DNA of 64,000 nt, from positions 1,178,001 to 1,242,000 of the forward strand of contig NZ_CP027665.1 of NCBI RefSeq assembly GCF_003008555.2, read 5' to 3'. Source of the DNA: Pukyongiella litopenaei (lineage in GTDB: Bacteria; Pseudomonadota; Alphaproteobacteria; Rhodobacterales; Rhodobacteraceae). Numbering within the stretch: position 1 is the first letter of the stretch; every line of letters begins with the position of its first letter. The notes beneath the pieces were generated by a model. That model was given only the letters and a program-made list of their open reading frames with translations, was not told the origin of the DNA and searched no databases. Shown here one piece after another: positions 52,005 to 61,098 of the stretch. The position numbers were made by a program, and so were the translations under genes.

Positions 52005-52825
52005 TGGCGCGTATCGTCCCCGATCTGACTGGAGTGCCGGAGACCCTGCTCTGGCCGTTGCGGTCGCGAGCGGGCATGTCTGTTCTTGAGCGCGAGTTTT
52101 TCGATGACCCCATGGCGGTCGAACTCTACAACAGGATCGACTATGATTTCGCTCGTTTTGGTCCGGTTACCCAATGGGCGGCAATCCGGGCAAAATACAG
52201 TGATGCACTGATCAACACCTATCTGAACCGCTTTCCGGAGGCACAGGTTGTGGCACTTGGCGAAGGGATCGAAACGCAGTTCTGGAGGGTGGACAATGGC
52301 AGGGTGCGCTGGCTCTGCGTGGAATTGCCGGAAACCATCACCCTGCGCCGCCAGCTTTTGCCCGAAAGCAACCGGCTGACCGAGCTGCCCCTGTCTGCAA
52401 CAGACCCGACGCTTGGCGATCATATTGATCCGTCGCGCGGACTCTTCGTAACGGCGGCAGGGCTGTTCATGTATCTGACCGAAGAAGACGTCCGCGAACT
52501 GCTGATGCGGATAGGCGAGGCCCGGGACGGGCAGGAAACCGAAGTTTTCTTTGATGCGATGTCGCCGCGCCTCTCGCGAAAGTCACTGAAGGGCTGGACA
52601 CTTGAGAATGGCTATGTCGCGCCCAGAATGCCATTTGGAGCGACCCGGCGCGGCGTGCGCAAACTGGCGAAATCAGTCCCGGGCCTGCTCGTTGAAGCGA
52701 CGCCACTTTACGTATCAGCATACCCCGAACGGAGCCGTTTATTCTCCGTGCTGGGTAAAGTGCCCTTTCTGGGCGACTACCCCCCCACGCTGGTGCATGC
52801 CCGGTTTCCCGCGGTCGAATGGTAA
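52001..52825 (+). CDS. TcmP/PPM-like SAM-dependent O-methyltransferase
   Basis: This 274-aa protein begins MMARIVPDLTGVPETLLWPL and has the leucine-carboxyl-methyltransferase/TcmP pattern: AMAVELYNRIDYDF-like opening (DDPMAVELYNRIDYDFARFG), NRFPEAQVVALGEGIETQFW as motif I, VRWLCVELPETITLRRQLLP, and LFVTAAGLFMYLTEEDVREL. The ATG at 52001 has GGAGG 5 bases upstream and overlaps the previous stop. Its position as last gene of the uptake operon suggests it modifies the imported metallophore, perhaps to release the metal or recycle the ligand. That is inference. Confidence 0.82.
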   Translation: MMARIVPDLTGVPETLLWPLRSRAGMSVLEREFFDDPMAVELYNRIDYDFARFGPVTQWAAIRAKYSDALINTYLNRFPEAQVVALGEGIETQFWRVDNGRVRWLCVELPETITLRRQLLPESNRLTELPLSATDPTLGDHIDPSRGLFVTAAGLFMYLTEEDVRELLMRIGEARDGQETEVFFDAMSPRLSRKSLKGWTLENGYVAPRMPFGATRRGVRKLAKSVPGLLVEATPLYVSAYPERSRLFSVLGKVPFLGDYPPTLVHARFPAVEW

Positions 52826-52852
52826 TCCACGCATCGGCCTCACAGCAAAACC

Positions 52853-53257
52853 CGAAACGCTCACAAGCGCTTTCTGGCAAGGTTGATCGCACAATTTGGC
52901 CAACCGAGGGTGATCATCACCGACAAGCTACGCAGCTACATCAATCCGATCGCACGCCAGGCATCAGGGGCCGATCATCGGGCGCACAAGGGTCTCACCA
53001 ACAGGTTCGAGGGCAGCCATAGGCCGACGCGGCGGCGGGACAAAATCATGGGGCGATTCAAGCCGCCCCGGCAGGCGCAAAGGTTTCTGGCGGTTCATGA
53101 CCAGATCAACACAATCTTCCGTCCCCGCCGCTATCGTCTCACCGCCACATCATACCGCCACGCGCGATCCGATGCCTTCGATCTATGGAGCATCTACACA
53201 CTCGAAATGACCGCCTTACCGGCATCGATCAGGCAGCACTCAGATGGGTGCAAATAA
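52853..53257 (+). pseudogene. IS6-family transposase, C-terminal remnant
   Basis: The frame reads HKRFLARLIAQFGQPRVIIT DKLRSYINPI, HRAHKGLTNRFEGSHRPTRR and FLAVHDQINTIFRPRRYRLT, the C-terminal half of an IS6/IS26-type DDE transposase. The first catalytic Asp and N-terminal half are missing. An AAGTTGGCAATGCCC right-end-like sequence follows at about 53252. A second remnant of the same type lies at 55148. Confidence 0.8.
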
Positions 53258-53264
53258 GTTGGCA

Positions 53265-53561
53265 ATGCCCTTCCAACTCGTCAACGTCCGCTACGAAAAG
53301 GGTGCCATGATCCTCACCTCAAACCGCGGCTTCGCCGAATGGGGCGAGGTCTTCGGCGATCCCGTTGTCGCCACCGCGCTTCTCGACAGGCTCCTTCACC
53401 ACGCCGTGGTCATCCAGATCGAAGGTGCCAGCTACCGCCTGCGCAGCCATGCCGACCTCATACCCGAGCATGTCCGCGCCAACGCCCCAATCGCTCCGCC
53501 ACCGCCGCCGAAGCGCCGCGGACGGCCGCCAAAGACAAGGAATGGAACCGCTGATCACTGA
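53265..53561 (+). pseudogene. IS21-family IstB helper ATPase, C-terminal remnant
   Basis: The frame reads LVNVRYEKGAMILTSNRGFA EWGEVFGDPVVATALLDRLL, then HAVVIQIEGASYRLRSHADL and a basic PPPPPKRRGRPPK tail, matching the end of IstB. The ATP-binding part is missing and the frame continues from an IS6 end, so this is a fossil junction. Confidence 0.8.
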
Positions 53562-53788
53562 CGCCGGTTGATCGCCGGGACCAAGCAAGTGGGGAATTCT
53601 ACTTCGGCACTTTTGGGGAAAGTTCAAACGGCGTTGACACCAGATCGAGCCCAACCGTAATAATCTCCGACATGACCGTCCTCCGTTGTGCATCATCACA
53701 GACCCACCTTGTTGGAGTGGACGGCCCCCGAACGGCATCGAAATGTGCCAGATTGAGTCGTCGAAGAACTCAAACGAAGGAGCCGTCC

Positions 53789-54832
53789 GTGGACAAGATT
53801 ATTCGTATTGGCATGGATACGTCGAAACACGTCTTCCAGCTGCATGGTGTGAACGCCGCCGAACAACCGGTTCTGCGCAAGAAGATGCGCCGCAAGGAAA
53901 TGGTGGATTTCTTTGCGAAGTACCCGCCAACCGTCATCGCGATCGAAGCTTGTGGTGCCTCGCATCATTGGGCGCGGCTGCTGGAAGGGTTCGGCCATGA
54001 GGTCAAGCTAATTGCGCCGCAGCTTGCGAAGCCCTACGTCAAGCGCGGCAAGAATGATGCCGCAGATGCCGAAGCGCTATGCGAGGCGATGAGCCGCCCG
54101 ACAATGCGGTTCGTGCCTGTGAAGAGCGCCGAGCAACAAGCGGCATTGATGCTGGTCGGCATGCGTGAGCGTGCTGTCGCCACCCGAACGCAGCTGGCTA
54201 ATACGATCCGGGGCTATGCTGCAGAATTCGGAGTTACCGCAGCCAAAGGCCTGTGTCATATTCCGCGCCTGCTAGACCGGATCATGGCTGATGAGACCAT
54301 TCCTGCCCTTGCGCGCGATCTGTTTGCGTCACTGGCGGCAGAGTTCGCGCAGTTGAAGGAACGCCTTAAGGGGATAGAGGCGAAGCTAATGACCTGGTAC
54401 CGGAGCGACGAGTGCTGTCGTCGCCTCGCCACGATCCCCGGTGTCGGGCCGATCGGTGCGGTTTTGCTGGTGATGAAAGCGCCCGCACCGGAGCTGTTTA
54501 CATCCGGAAGGCAATTCGCTGCCTGGATGGGGCTGACGCCCCGGGATCATTCGACCGCCGGTAAAGTCAGACCAGGTGTCATCACGCGAGCCGGCGATGA
54601 GATGTTGCGCAAGACACTCGTCGTGGGCGCGACTTCATTGCTGCGACAGGTGAGAGCGGGCAAAGGCAGGAACGCCTCGCCCTGGCTCATCGACCTGCTT
54701 CGGCGCAAGCCGCCTAAACTTGTGGCTGTGGCACTTGCCAACAAGATCGCCAGGATTGCGTGGAAAATGATGATGTCGGGCGAAGCCTACAAAAACACCA
54801 TTGCGCGACCGGTTGTGGCCTGCGCGGCGTGA
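53789..54832 (+). CDS. IS110-family transposase (DEDD recombinase)
   Basis: This 347-aa protein starts with GTG preceded by GAAGGAG. The N-terminal RuvC-like DEDD domain is visible as IRIGMDTSKHVFQLHGV, TVIAIEACGASHHWARLL and KRGKNDAADAEALCEAMSRP. The C-terminal transposase_20 domain shows LATIPGVGPIGAVLLVMKAP, RQFAAWMGLTPRDHSTAGKV and the conserved serine region GDEMLRKTLVVGATSLLRQV. No frameshift or stop interrupts it. IS110 recombinases use an element-encoded non-coding RNA to choose donor and target DNA. Confidence 0.92.
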   Translation: MDKIIRIGMDTSKHVFQLHGVNAAEQPVLRKKMRRKEMVDFFAKYPPTVIAIEACGASHHWARLLEGFGHEVKLIAPQLAKPYVKRGKNDAADAEALCEAMSRPTMRFVPVKSAEQQAALMLVGMRERAVATRTQLANTIRGYAAEFGVTAAKGLCHIPRLLDRIMADETIPALARDLFASLAAEFAQLKERLKGIEAKLMTWYRSDECCRRLATIPGVGPIGAVLLVMKAPAPELFTSGRQFAAWMGLTPRDHSTAGKVRPGVITRAGDEMLRKTLVVGATSLLRQVRAGKGRNASPWLIDLLRRKPPKLVAVALANKIARIAWKMMMSGEAYKNTIARPVVACAA

Positions 54833-55100
54833 CCAGATCGGCCAGTCACGGTGAGCAGGAGAAAGACGCTACCGTGCTGAGCTGATGCGTGAACTTGCAG
54901 GAAACCTGAAGATGGTGTGATCGATCGATCCAAGACGTGGGACACCCCGTGTGTGCCAATGGCCCGATGTGGCCGTCACCTTGTTTGGAACCCATGTTGC
55001 GGAATCCATCTTGGCCAGCGTTCATGTGCGAGCGCACCAACAGGCCGGACATATGAACGCAAGCGATCCGATCAAAATCGTCAGAGTGCTCTTGCGGGGA
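54833..55100 (+). ncRNA. Candidate bridge/seek RNA region of the IS110 element
   Basis: About 270 bases between the transposase stop and the right inverted repeat contain no supported gene. In the IS1111 group the guide RNA is encoded on this side of the transposase. Several short complementary segments are present, for example CGTGGGACACCCCGTGTG near 54934. Loop assignments cannot be made without structure prediction and other copies. Confidence 0.35.
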
Positions 55101-55147
55101 GGAGGCCGTCCACATATGGCACATAGATGCCGGCGGGGGCGGTCACA

Positions 55148-55292
55148 TCATCAAGGCCACCGCCAACTCATACCACCATGCTCGGGCTCACGCGTTCAGC
55201 CTCCGGGCTGATTACACCGCCGAAATGATGGCGTGATCTCTCAGGCCCCCGAACTTTGCAAGTTGCATTCAACAACTTGGCGATGCCCTTTG
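55148..55292 (+). pseudogene. IS6-family transposase 3' end remnant (second copy)
   Basis: The frame reads NSYHHARAHAFSLRADYTAE MMA and a stop, the last residues of the same IS6 type as the 52853 remnant. AACTTGGCGATGCCC (about 55277) matches the right-end-like sequence found after that copy. From here to 55383 I see no gene. Confidence 0.65.
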
Positions 55293-55383
55293 AAGAGTTC
55301 CTGAGCCTAGCCGAAATCGGCACATAAGTTGACACCTGATTGGGTCTGTCACATCGTCACTGGACCTTATTCGGGGAATTTGC

Positions 55384-56367
55384 GTGGACGAGTGGGGCCA
55401 ACCCGGCAGAGCGGAATACCGAATTGAACCGCAAATAGATACCCGCCAGATACGGATATTCCTGGCGGTTCTGGATCATGGCAGCGTCACGCTCGCTGCC
55501 AATGCACTGGGAATTACCCAGCCCGCCGTCAGTCAGGTTCTCCGACGGTGGCGGGACATGACCGGCGATCCGTTATTGGTGCGGAGCGGGTCCAAACTGG
55601 TGCCGACCCAAAAGGCCGAGGAAATGGTCGCGCCGTTGCGCCAGTCCCTAAAAAAAATCGCGACTGCCTTTTCGGGCGCGCCTGACTTTGATCCAAAACG
55701 GGATGATCTTGTCTTCCGGGTCGCGTCGGCGGATTGCATGGAGGCATTTTTCCTGCCGCGGCTGATCTCTGAAATCCGGGCCGCCGCTCCCAATGCCCGG
55801 CTTCACCTGCGTTCGATCGTACCGGGATATGACTATGCCACCGCGTTAGAGAAAGGCGAATTGGACATCGTGATCGCCAATTGGCCCGGCCCTCCGGGCA
55901 ATCTGCGTACCGTCCGGTTGATGGTCGATGACACGGTTTGTATTTTTGGCGCCAATCATGTGTTGGCCAGCTTCCCCGAGGGTGTCACGCTCGACGAGTA
56001 CATTACCTTGGACCATGTTGCGCCCATGCCTATTTCCCCGCTCGCGCCGGGGCCGATCGATGGCAAACTGGCCGAACTGGGTCATTGCCGCAACATCCGG
56101 GTGATCGTGCCGGAATTCAACATCGTACCCTACGTGTTGTTGTCCTCCGACATGGTCTTCACCAGCAGCGCCAACTTCGCACGCCATTACCAGCGGTTCT
56201 TGCCCATTCGATCCGTTCCGGCACCCCCCGAATTTGGACAGATGCGATTTTATCTGCTGTGGCATGAACGCGCACAGGCTTCACCTTTGAACCGTTGGCT
56301 ACGGGCACAGATGATTCGTATCGGGCAGGAACTGCAATTGCAAACAGATCAGGCGCACAGCGGGTGA
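55384..56367 (+). CDS. LysR-family transcriptional regulator
   Basis: This 327-aa protein has the LysR helix-turn-helix DTRQIRIFLAVLDHGSVTLA ANALGITQPAVSQVLRRW and a periplasmic-binding-like effector domain (LVFRVASADCMEAFFLPRLI onwards). The GTG start at 55384 is listed; the conserved domain starts about 18 residues in, so an internal start is possible. It is transcribed in the same direction as the following folate-like/BMP-transporter genes, with an inverted repeat between them, and probably controls them. Confidence 0.87.
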   Translation: MDEWGQPGRAEYRIEPQIDTRQIRIFLAVLDHGSVTLAANALGITQPAVSQVLRRWRDMTGDPLLVRSGSKLVPTQKAEEMVAPLRQSLKKIATAFSGAPDFDPKRDDLVFRVASADCMEAFFLPRLISEIRAAAPNARLHLRSIVPGYDYATALEKGELDIVIANWPGPPGNLRTVRLMVDDTVCIFGANHVLASFPEGVTLDEYITLDHVAPMPISPLAPGPIDGKLAELGHCRNIRVIVPEFNIVPYVLLSSDMVFTSSANFARHYQRFLPIRSVPAPPEFGQMRFYLLWHERAQASPLNRWLRAQMIRIGQELQLQTDQAHSG

Positions 56368-56397
56368 CAGTCGGCAAATCCAGCCAACACTAGAATT

Positions 56398-56421
56398 ATA
56401 AGTAAAACGATATAAACTTAT
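56398..56421. promoter_or_regulatory. Candidate LysR-type operator
   Basis: ATAAGT (56398-56403) and ACTTAT (56416-56421) form an inverted repeat with a 12-base AT-rich spacer, close to the T-N11-A geometry of LysR boxes. It lies 117 bases before the 56538 gene and just after the LysR gene. Confidence 0.4.
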
Positions 56422-56537
56422 TTATGTCTGCGACGTTCACTAATGGTTGACTTCCGCCGAACCTTTTTTTGCCGAACACAAGCCAGGCAGGGCGTCTTCC
56501 CTGATGGCCGATGTGAAAGAAGAGGAGGCTCAACGTC

Positions 56538-57314
56538 ATGAGCGTTGAAAACCAGTCCAAGCAAGGTCGGTGGGCCGGACGCAACTCAGACAAGGACGTG
56601 ATCCGAGATAAAATCTGGAAGATACTTGTGGATGAAGGCCAGAATGTTGGCCCCACCTGGAGCCGGATCCCGAATTTCGTCGGCGCCGATCTGGCGGCCA
56701 AACGGTTGTCGGAGCTGGATTTCTGGACATCCGCAAAGGTTGTGAAATGCAACCCTGACCCGCCGCAAATCCCCGTGCGACTACGGGCGCTTTACGACGG
56801 CAAGCTCTTGTATACGCCGGTACCCGAACTGGTCGAGGGATTCCCGTTTGTGCTGCTTGATCCCGCGCGGCTCGAAGCCGACGGCGTTCAGTTCGAGCTT
56901 GCCGCGACATCACAAGGCGCGGTGGAATATGGTCAGCCCGTCAGCTTTCAGGAGATGGCCCCCATGGATGTCATCGTCGTGGGCTGTGTCGGCGTCACCC
57001 GCAGTGGCGGACGCACCGGCAAAGGCGGCGGCTTTGCGGATCTGGAGCTTGGAATCTTCCGCGAGTTGGGCAAGGTGCCGGATCACGCGGTGATCGTCTC
57101 CACGGTCCATTCTTCGCAAGTGGTCGATGACGATGACATCGTCATGATGGAGCACGATTCCGCGCTTGAATGGATCTGCACCGAGAAAGAAGTCATTCAA
57201 ACTCGCTCACCCTATCCTCAGCCAACTGGCGTCGCCTGGGACATGGTACAGCCTGATCAGTTGGAGGACATTCCCTTTCTCAAAGAACTGAAGCGCAATT
57301 TGTCCTCACGTTAA
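56538..57314 (+). CDS. 5-formyltetrahydrofolate cyclo-ligase-family protein
   Basis: This 258-aa protein shows the 5-FCL/MTHFSD fold: KDVIRDKIWKILVDEG, AAKRLSELDFWTSAKVVKCN, the substrate loop FQEMAPMDVIVVGCVGVTRS and RTGKGGGFADLELGIFRELG, which is the ATP-binding signature of the family. It is more like the distant MTHFSD-type group than the housekeeping enzyme. The neighbours are a LysR regulator and a BMP-type importer, so it may act on an imported folate-, pterin- or nucleoside-like compound instead of 5-formyl-THF. AGAGGAGG precedes the ATG region. Confidence 0.8.
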   Translation: MSVENQSKQGRWAGRNSDKDVIRDKIWKILVDEGQNVGPTWSRIPNFVGADLAAKRLSELDFWTSAKVVKCNPDPPQIPVRLRALYDGKLLYTPVPELVEGFPFVLLDPARLEADGVQFELAATSQGAVEYGQPVSFQEMAPMDVIVVGCVGVTRSGGRTGKGGGFADLELGIFRELGKVPDHAVIVSTVHSSQVVDDDDIVMMEHDSALEWICTEKEVIQTRSPYPQPTGVAWDMVQPDQLEDIPFLKELKRNLSSR

Positions 57315-57385
57315 AGATCCGGCGGTTCCCACCTCTCTGCGGATGGGGATCGCCTAAATGAAAAAAGCCAACATGGAGTTAGAAA

Positions 57386-58396
57386 ATGCTTAGCAGACGA
57401 ATCTGGATGCTTGGATCCGCCTCGGTAGTCCTTGCCACGGGACTGGCTGTATCACCATATGCAGTGCATGCCGAAACGCCACTGCGCGTGGCATTGATCA
57501 TGACAGGACCGATCACTGACGGTGCCTGGGCGCAACTTGCCTATGAGGGGCTGGCCGAGTTGGACAAACGGCCCGAATTCGAAACTGGCTATGCCGAAAA
57601 TGTGAGCCAAGCCAACCTCGTGCAGGTGGTGCAAGGCTATGCCGACGATGGTTATGACCTGATCATCGGGCATGGCTATGAATTCGGCTCCGCCTTTGTC
57701 GAGATCGCGCCGGACTACCCGGATCAGAGGTTCTTTGCCTCGACCTTCAAACCCGAAGGCGACATTCCCGACAACACCCGCTATATCGATATGGCCTATT
57801 TCGACGCCGCCTACGGTGCCGGCGTATTGGCCGCGCTATTGTCCAAAGAAGGCAAGGCGGTTGGCTTCGTGGGCGGTGGCGATAACCCGACTCAGCAGCG
57901 TATGATGTCCACCTTTATCGGCGGTGCCGAGGCGACACGGCCGGGGCTTACAGGGCTGGGGATCGTCACGGGAGAATACGACAATGCCAGCAAGGGTTCC
58001 GAAGCGTCAGCTGCAATGATCGCGCGGGGCGCAGATGTGATTTGGCACGGTGCGAATGTCACCGGATTGGGCGCGATCCAAGGTGCGGTGGCCCAGGGCG
58101 CTACGGTCTTGGGCTGCTACTCCGACCAGACCGGTGTTGCGCCAGAAGCGATGGCCACAAGTTTCGCGATGAATCTTGGTTGGATGGTCGAGGTGGTGGC
58201 ACAGTCCGTTGTCGATGGCACGTTCGAGGGGGGCTCGGAATGGCAGCCGCCGGTCACCGAGATGTGGTCGCTCCATGCCGGTGCGGCGGGTGACCACAAT
58301 CCCGATATCGCGTCAGATGAGATCTGGACCCAGTTCCAAACGGTCTGGAGAGGCTTGGGAGATGGCAGCATTGACGTCGAGACTCTGGTGAAATGA
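57386..58396 (+). CDS. BMP-family ABC transporter, substrate-binding protein
   Basis: This 336-aa periplasmic protein has a signal peptide ending near AVHA-ET and the BMP/PnrA opening LRVALIMTGPITDGAWAQLA YEGLAEL. It continues with YDLIIGHGYEFGSAFVEIAP, KAVGFVGGGDNPTQQRMMST and VLGCYSDQTGVAPEAMATSF. Family members bind purine nucleosides or related ring compounds. It lacks the lipobox of Gram-positive homologues. It heads the importer genes; the ATPase starts 63 bases later. Confidence 0.9.
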   Translation: MLSRRIWMLGSASVVLATGLAVSPYAVHAETPLRVALIMTGPITDGAWAQLAYEGLAELDKRPEFETGYAENVSQANLVQVVQGYADDGYDLIIGHGYEFGSAFVEIAPDYPDQRFFASTFKPEGDIPDNTRYIDMAYFDAAYGAGVLAALLSKEGKAVGFVGGGDNPTQQRMMSTFIGGAEATRPGLTGLGIVTGEYDNASKGSEASAAMIARGADVIWHGANVTGLGAIQGAVAQGATVLGCYSDQTGVAPEAMATSFAMNLGWMVEVVAQSVVDGTFEGGSEWQPPVTEMWSLHAGAAGDHNPDIASDEIWTQFQTVWRGLGDGSIDVETLVK

Positions 58397-58459
58397 TCTG
58401 ATCACACGCGACCTGGCAGGGCGTCTGCGCCTTGCGACAGGTTCGAAACTGGACCCCCC

Positions 58460-59986
58460 ATGACCTCCCCATTCCTGAACGCACGAAAAATCGTCAAACG
58501 CTTTCCCGGCGTGCTGGCCAATGACCATGTGGATTTTGACGTAGACCGGGGCGAAATCCACGCCTTGCTTGGCGAAAACGGCGCGGGAAAGAGCACCCTG
58601 ATGCAGATTCTCTACGGGCTGTACAGCCGGGATGGCGGCGAAATCCTTGTCGATGGCAGTCCCGTCGATCTGGCCACACCCGCGGAGTCGATCGCCGCCG
58701 GAATCGGGATGATCCATCAGGAATTCATGCTGGTGCGCCGCTTTACCGTGGCGGAGAATATCATCCTCGGCCTGAAGGACCGCTCACATGGCGGGCGGCT
58801 GGATATCGCAGCCGCTTCGGCACGGATCTCCGAACTGTCGAACTCCTACGGGCTTCGGGTCGACCCGGAAGCCATCGTCGAACATCTGTCGGTCGGAGTT
58901 CAGCAGCGTGTCGAAATCCTCAAACTGCTCTATCGCAAGGCGACGCTTCTTATCCTGGATGAGCCGACCGCAGTGCTGACTCCGCAGGAAACGCAAGCTT
59001 TTTTCAGGATCCTGCGCAAACTGGCTGCAGAAGGGCATGCCATTGTTATCGTAACCCATAAATTAAACGAAATCATGGAGATATCTGATCGGGTGACGAT
59101 CATGCGCGATGGCCGTGTCGTCGCCTCCGTTGCCACTAGGGGCAGTTCGGAGGCTGAACTGGCGCGTCTGATGGTCGGACGAGATGTCGAACTGGGCACA
59201 AGACGGCGTGCGCAGAATGTCGGTGCCCCGGTTCTCGAAATCGAAAACCTAACTGTTCGGGACGAGCTTGGTCATGGTGCCGTCGAGAATCTGTCTTTGA
59301 CCCTAAATGCTGGCGAAATCGTTGGCTTGGCCGGCGTGGATGGGAATGGTCAATCCGAACTAGCTCAAGCAATGATGAATCTGCGCCCCATAGAGGCCGG
59401 GCGCATCATGCTTGAGGGTCGCGATCTCACCCGGACAAGTCCTGCCGAACATATTGCGGCACGGCTGGCCTATGTGCCGGCGGATCGGCGGCATGTGGGT
59501 ACGGTTGCGGAACTGCCGATCACACTTAATGCGGTCCTAGGTGATCAACGTGCCTATACGGGGCAGTTCGGTTTGCTGGATTTCGGGCGCATCAGAGAAT
59601 TTGCGCAATCCCTGATGACGCGTTTCGGAGTGCGGCCCAACGATCCCGAGTACATCGCCGGCAAACTGTCGGGTGGCAACCTGCAAAAGGTTCAAATGGG
59701 CCGAGCAATCGCGATCGACCCGGTCGCCCTGATTATCGAACAGCCGACGCGCGGACTTGACGTCGGCGCGATCGAGGCGGTCTGGGGCGAAATTCTCGCA
59801 CAGCGGGAGGCAGGCAAAGCCGTGCTTCTGATATCGGCGGAATTGCAGGAAATCCTCAATCTCGCCGATCGGATCGCGGTCATCTACGAGGGTCGGATCA
59901 TGGGTATCCTTCCCGCTGATCGGGCAGATGTCAGCCAGATCGGACTCATGATGGCGGGTTCAGTCCCATCCGAAGAACGGAGATAG
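58460..59986 (+). CDS. BMP-type importer, tandem-domain ATPase
   Basis: This 508-aa protein has two ABC domains. The N-terminal one has Walker A ALLGENGAGKSTLMQILYGL, signature HLSVGVQQRVEILKLLYRKA and Walker B LILDEPTAVL. The C-terminal one has the degenerate P-loop GLAGVDGNGQSELAQAMMNL and signature KLSGGNLQKVQMGRAIAIDP, as in RbsA/NupO-type sugar and nucleoside ATPases. It energises the two permeases that follow within 2 bases. Confidence 0.92.
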   Translation: MTSPFLNARKIVKRFPGVLANDHVDFDVDRGEIHALLGENGAGKSTLMQILYGLYSRDGGEILVDGSPVDLATPAESIAAGIGMIHQEFMLVRRFTVAENIILGLKDRSHGGRLDIAAASARISELSNSYGLRVDPEAIVEHLSVGVQQRVEILKLLYRKATLLILDEPTAVLTPQETQAFFRILRKLAAEGHAIVIVTHKLNEIMEISDRVTIMRDGRVVASVATRGSSEAELARLMVGRDVELGTRRRAQNVGAPVLEIENLTVRDELGHGAVENLSLTLNAGEIVGLAGVDGNGQSELAQAMMNLRPIEAGRIMLEGRDLTRTSPAEHIAARLAYVPADRRHVGTVAELPITLNAVLGDQRAYTGQFGLLDFGRIREFAQSLMTRFGVRPNDPEYIAGKLSGGNLQKVQMGRAIAIDPVALIIEQPTRGLDVGAIEAVWGEILAQREAGKAVLLISAELQEILNLADRIAVIYEGRIMGILPADRADVSQIGLMMAGSVPSEERR

Positions 59987-59988
59987 CC

Positions 59989-61098
59989 ATGATTCTGCTT
60001 GAGCGTCGGTTGAAACCGGCGGATTCCCCCCGCGCCATTGCGGTTGCGACAATATTGTCGGTCCTAGCAGCGCTCATGGTCGGCGGATTGCTGTTTCTGC
60101 CATACGGCGCAAACCCGATCTCGGCCTATGCGGCGCTCTTCAGCGAGGCGTTTCTGTCGTGGCGGGGGTTCGGTTTCACACTGATCAAAGCAACACCGTT
60201 GATCCTAGTCGGATTGGGTACGGTGGTCGCCTGGCGCACCGGGTTCGGGTATCTGGGCTTTGAGGGCTGTCTGCTGGTCGGCGCCGCGGCGGCAACGATC
60301 GTTGCCCTAAGCGCCGGTGAGGGTGGCGCATTGGCTGGGATTCCCTTTGTTCTGTTCCTGCCATTGGCAACTTTGGCCGCACTGTTCGCAGGGGCGATCT
60401 GGTCAGGAGTAATCGGCTTGTTCAAGGGCCGGTTCGGCGGCAATGAGGTCATTACCTCTCTGATGATGAACTATGTTGCGATCCTGCTGGTGCAATATCT
60501 GGTTTCCGGGCCGCTGCGGGCTCCCGGTGGGTTACCACAGACCACGCGTCTAGAGCGCGACTATTGGTTACCACTGCTGTTTGACGGAAATCGCGCCCAT
60601 GCAGGGATCCTGATCGCCCTGGCTGCGGCTGCGCTTGTCTGGATCGTGCTGATGCGCTCACGACTGGGCTTCGAAATGATCGTCACCGGGTTGAATCCGA
60701 AGGCCGCCAAATTCGGCGGGATTGAAGTCGGACGCCGACAACTCATGGCCGCTTGCCTGGCCGGCGGGCTGGCCGCGCTGGCCGGCATGATGGAGGTTCT
60801 GGGCGTGCATCACCGGCTTATGGACGGAATGGCCGAGGGCACGGGTTTCATCGGCATCGTCGCGGCCCTTCTCGGCAAGCTTCATCCGCTCGGCGTTGTG
60901 ATTGTTTCGCTGCTATATGCCGGGATGACGGTGGGCGCCGATGCGATGCAGCGGCAAGCCGGATTGCCCGGTTCCATCGTCTTCATGATCCAGAGCATGA
61001 TTCTGTTGTTCATCCTGACCAGTGATCTTTTCCGCTATTACCGACTGCATTTTCCGGGACGCGGTCGCACGCTGAAGGATATCCGACATGGAACTTGA
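59989..61098 (+). CDS. BMP-type importer, permease 1
   Basis: This 369-aa membrane protein of the BPD_transp_2 group (NupP-like) has about ten helices and the conserved FGGNEVITSLMMNYVAILLV and VTGLNPKAAKFGGIEVGRRQ. It starts 2 bases after the ATPase stop and overlaps permease 2 by 11 bases. Confidence 0.92.
   Translation: MILLERRLKPADSPRAIAVATILSVLAALMVGGLLFLPYGANPISAYAALFSEAFLSWRGFGFTLIKATPLILVGLGTVVAWRTGFGYLGFEGCLLVGAAAATIVALSAGEGGALAGIPFVLFLPLATLAALFAGAIWSGVIGLFKGRFGGNEVITSLMMNYVAILLVQYLVSGPLRAPGGLPQTTRLERDYWLPLLFDGNRAHAGILIALAAAALVWIVLMRSRLGFEMIVTGLNPKAAKFGGIEVGRRQLMAACLAGGLAALAGMMEVLGVHHRLMDGMAEGTGFIGIVAALLGKLHPLGVVIVSLLYAGMTVGADAMQRQAGLPGSIVFMIQSMILLFILTSDLFRYYRLHFPGRGRTLKDIRHGT

Larger units (their letters stand above)
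53717..55113 (+). mobile_element. IS110-family (IS1111-like) insertion sequence, apparently intact
   Basis: GTGGACGGCCCCC (53717-53729) and GGAGGCCGTCCAC (55101-55113) are subterminal inverted repeats matching at 12 of 13 positions, about 1.4 kb apart. Between them are a complete transposase gene and about 270 non-coding bases on its 3' side. Subterminal rather than terminal repeats, this size and this transposase type fit the IS1111 group. Exact ends lie slightly outside the repeats and cannot be fixed from one copy. Confidence 0.75.
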
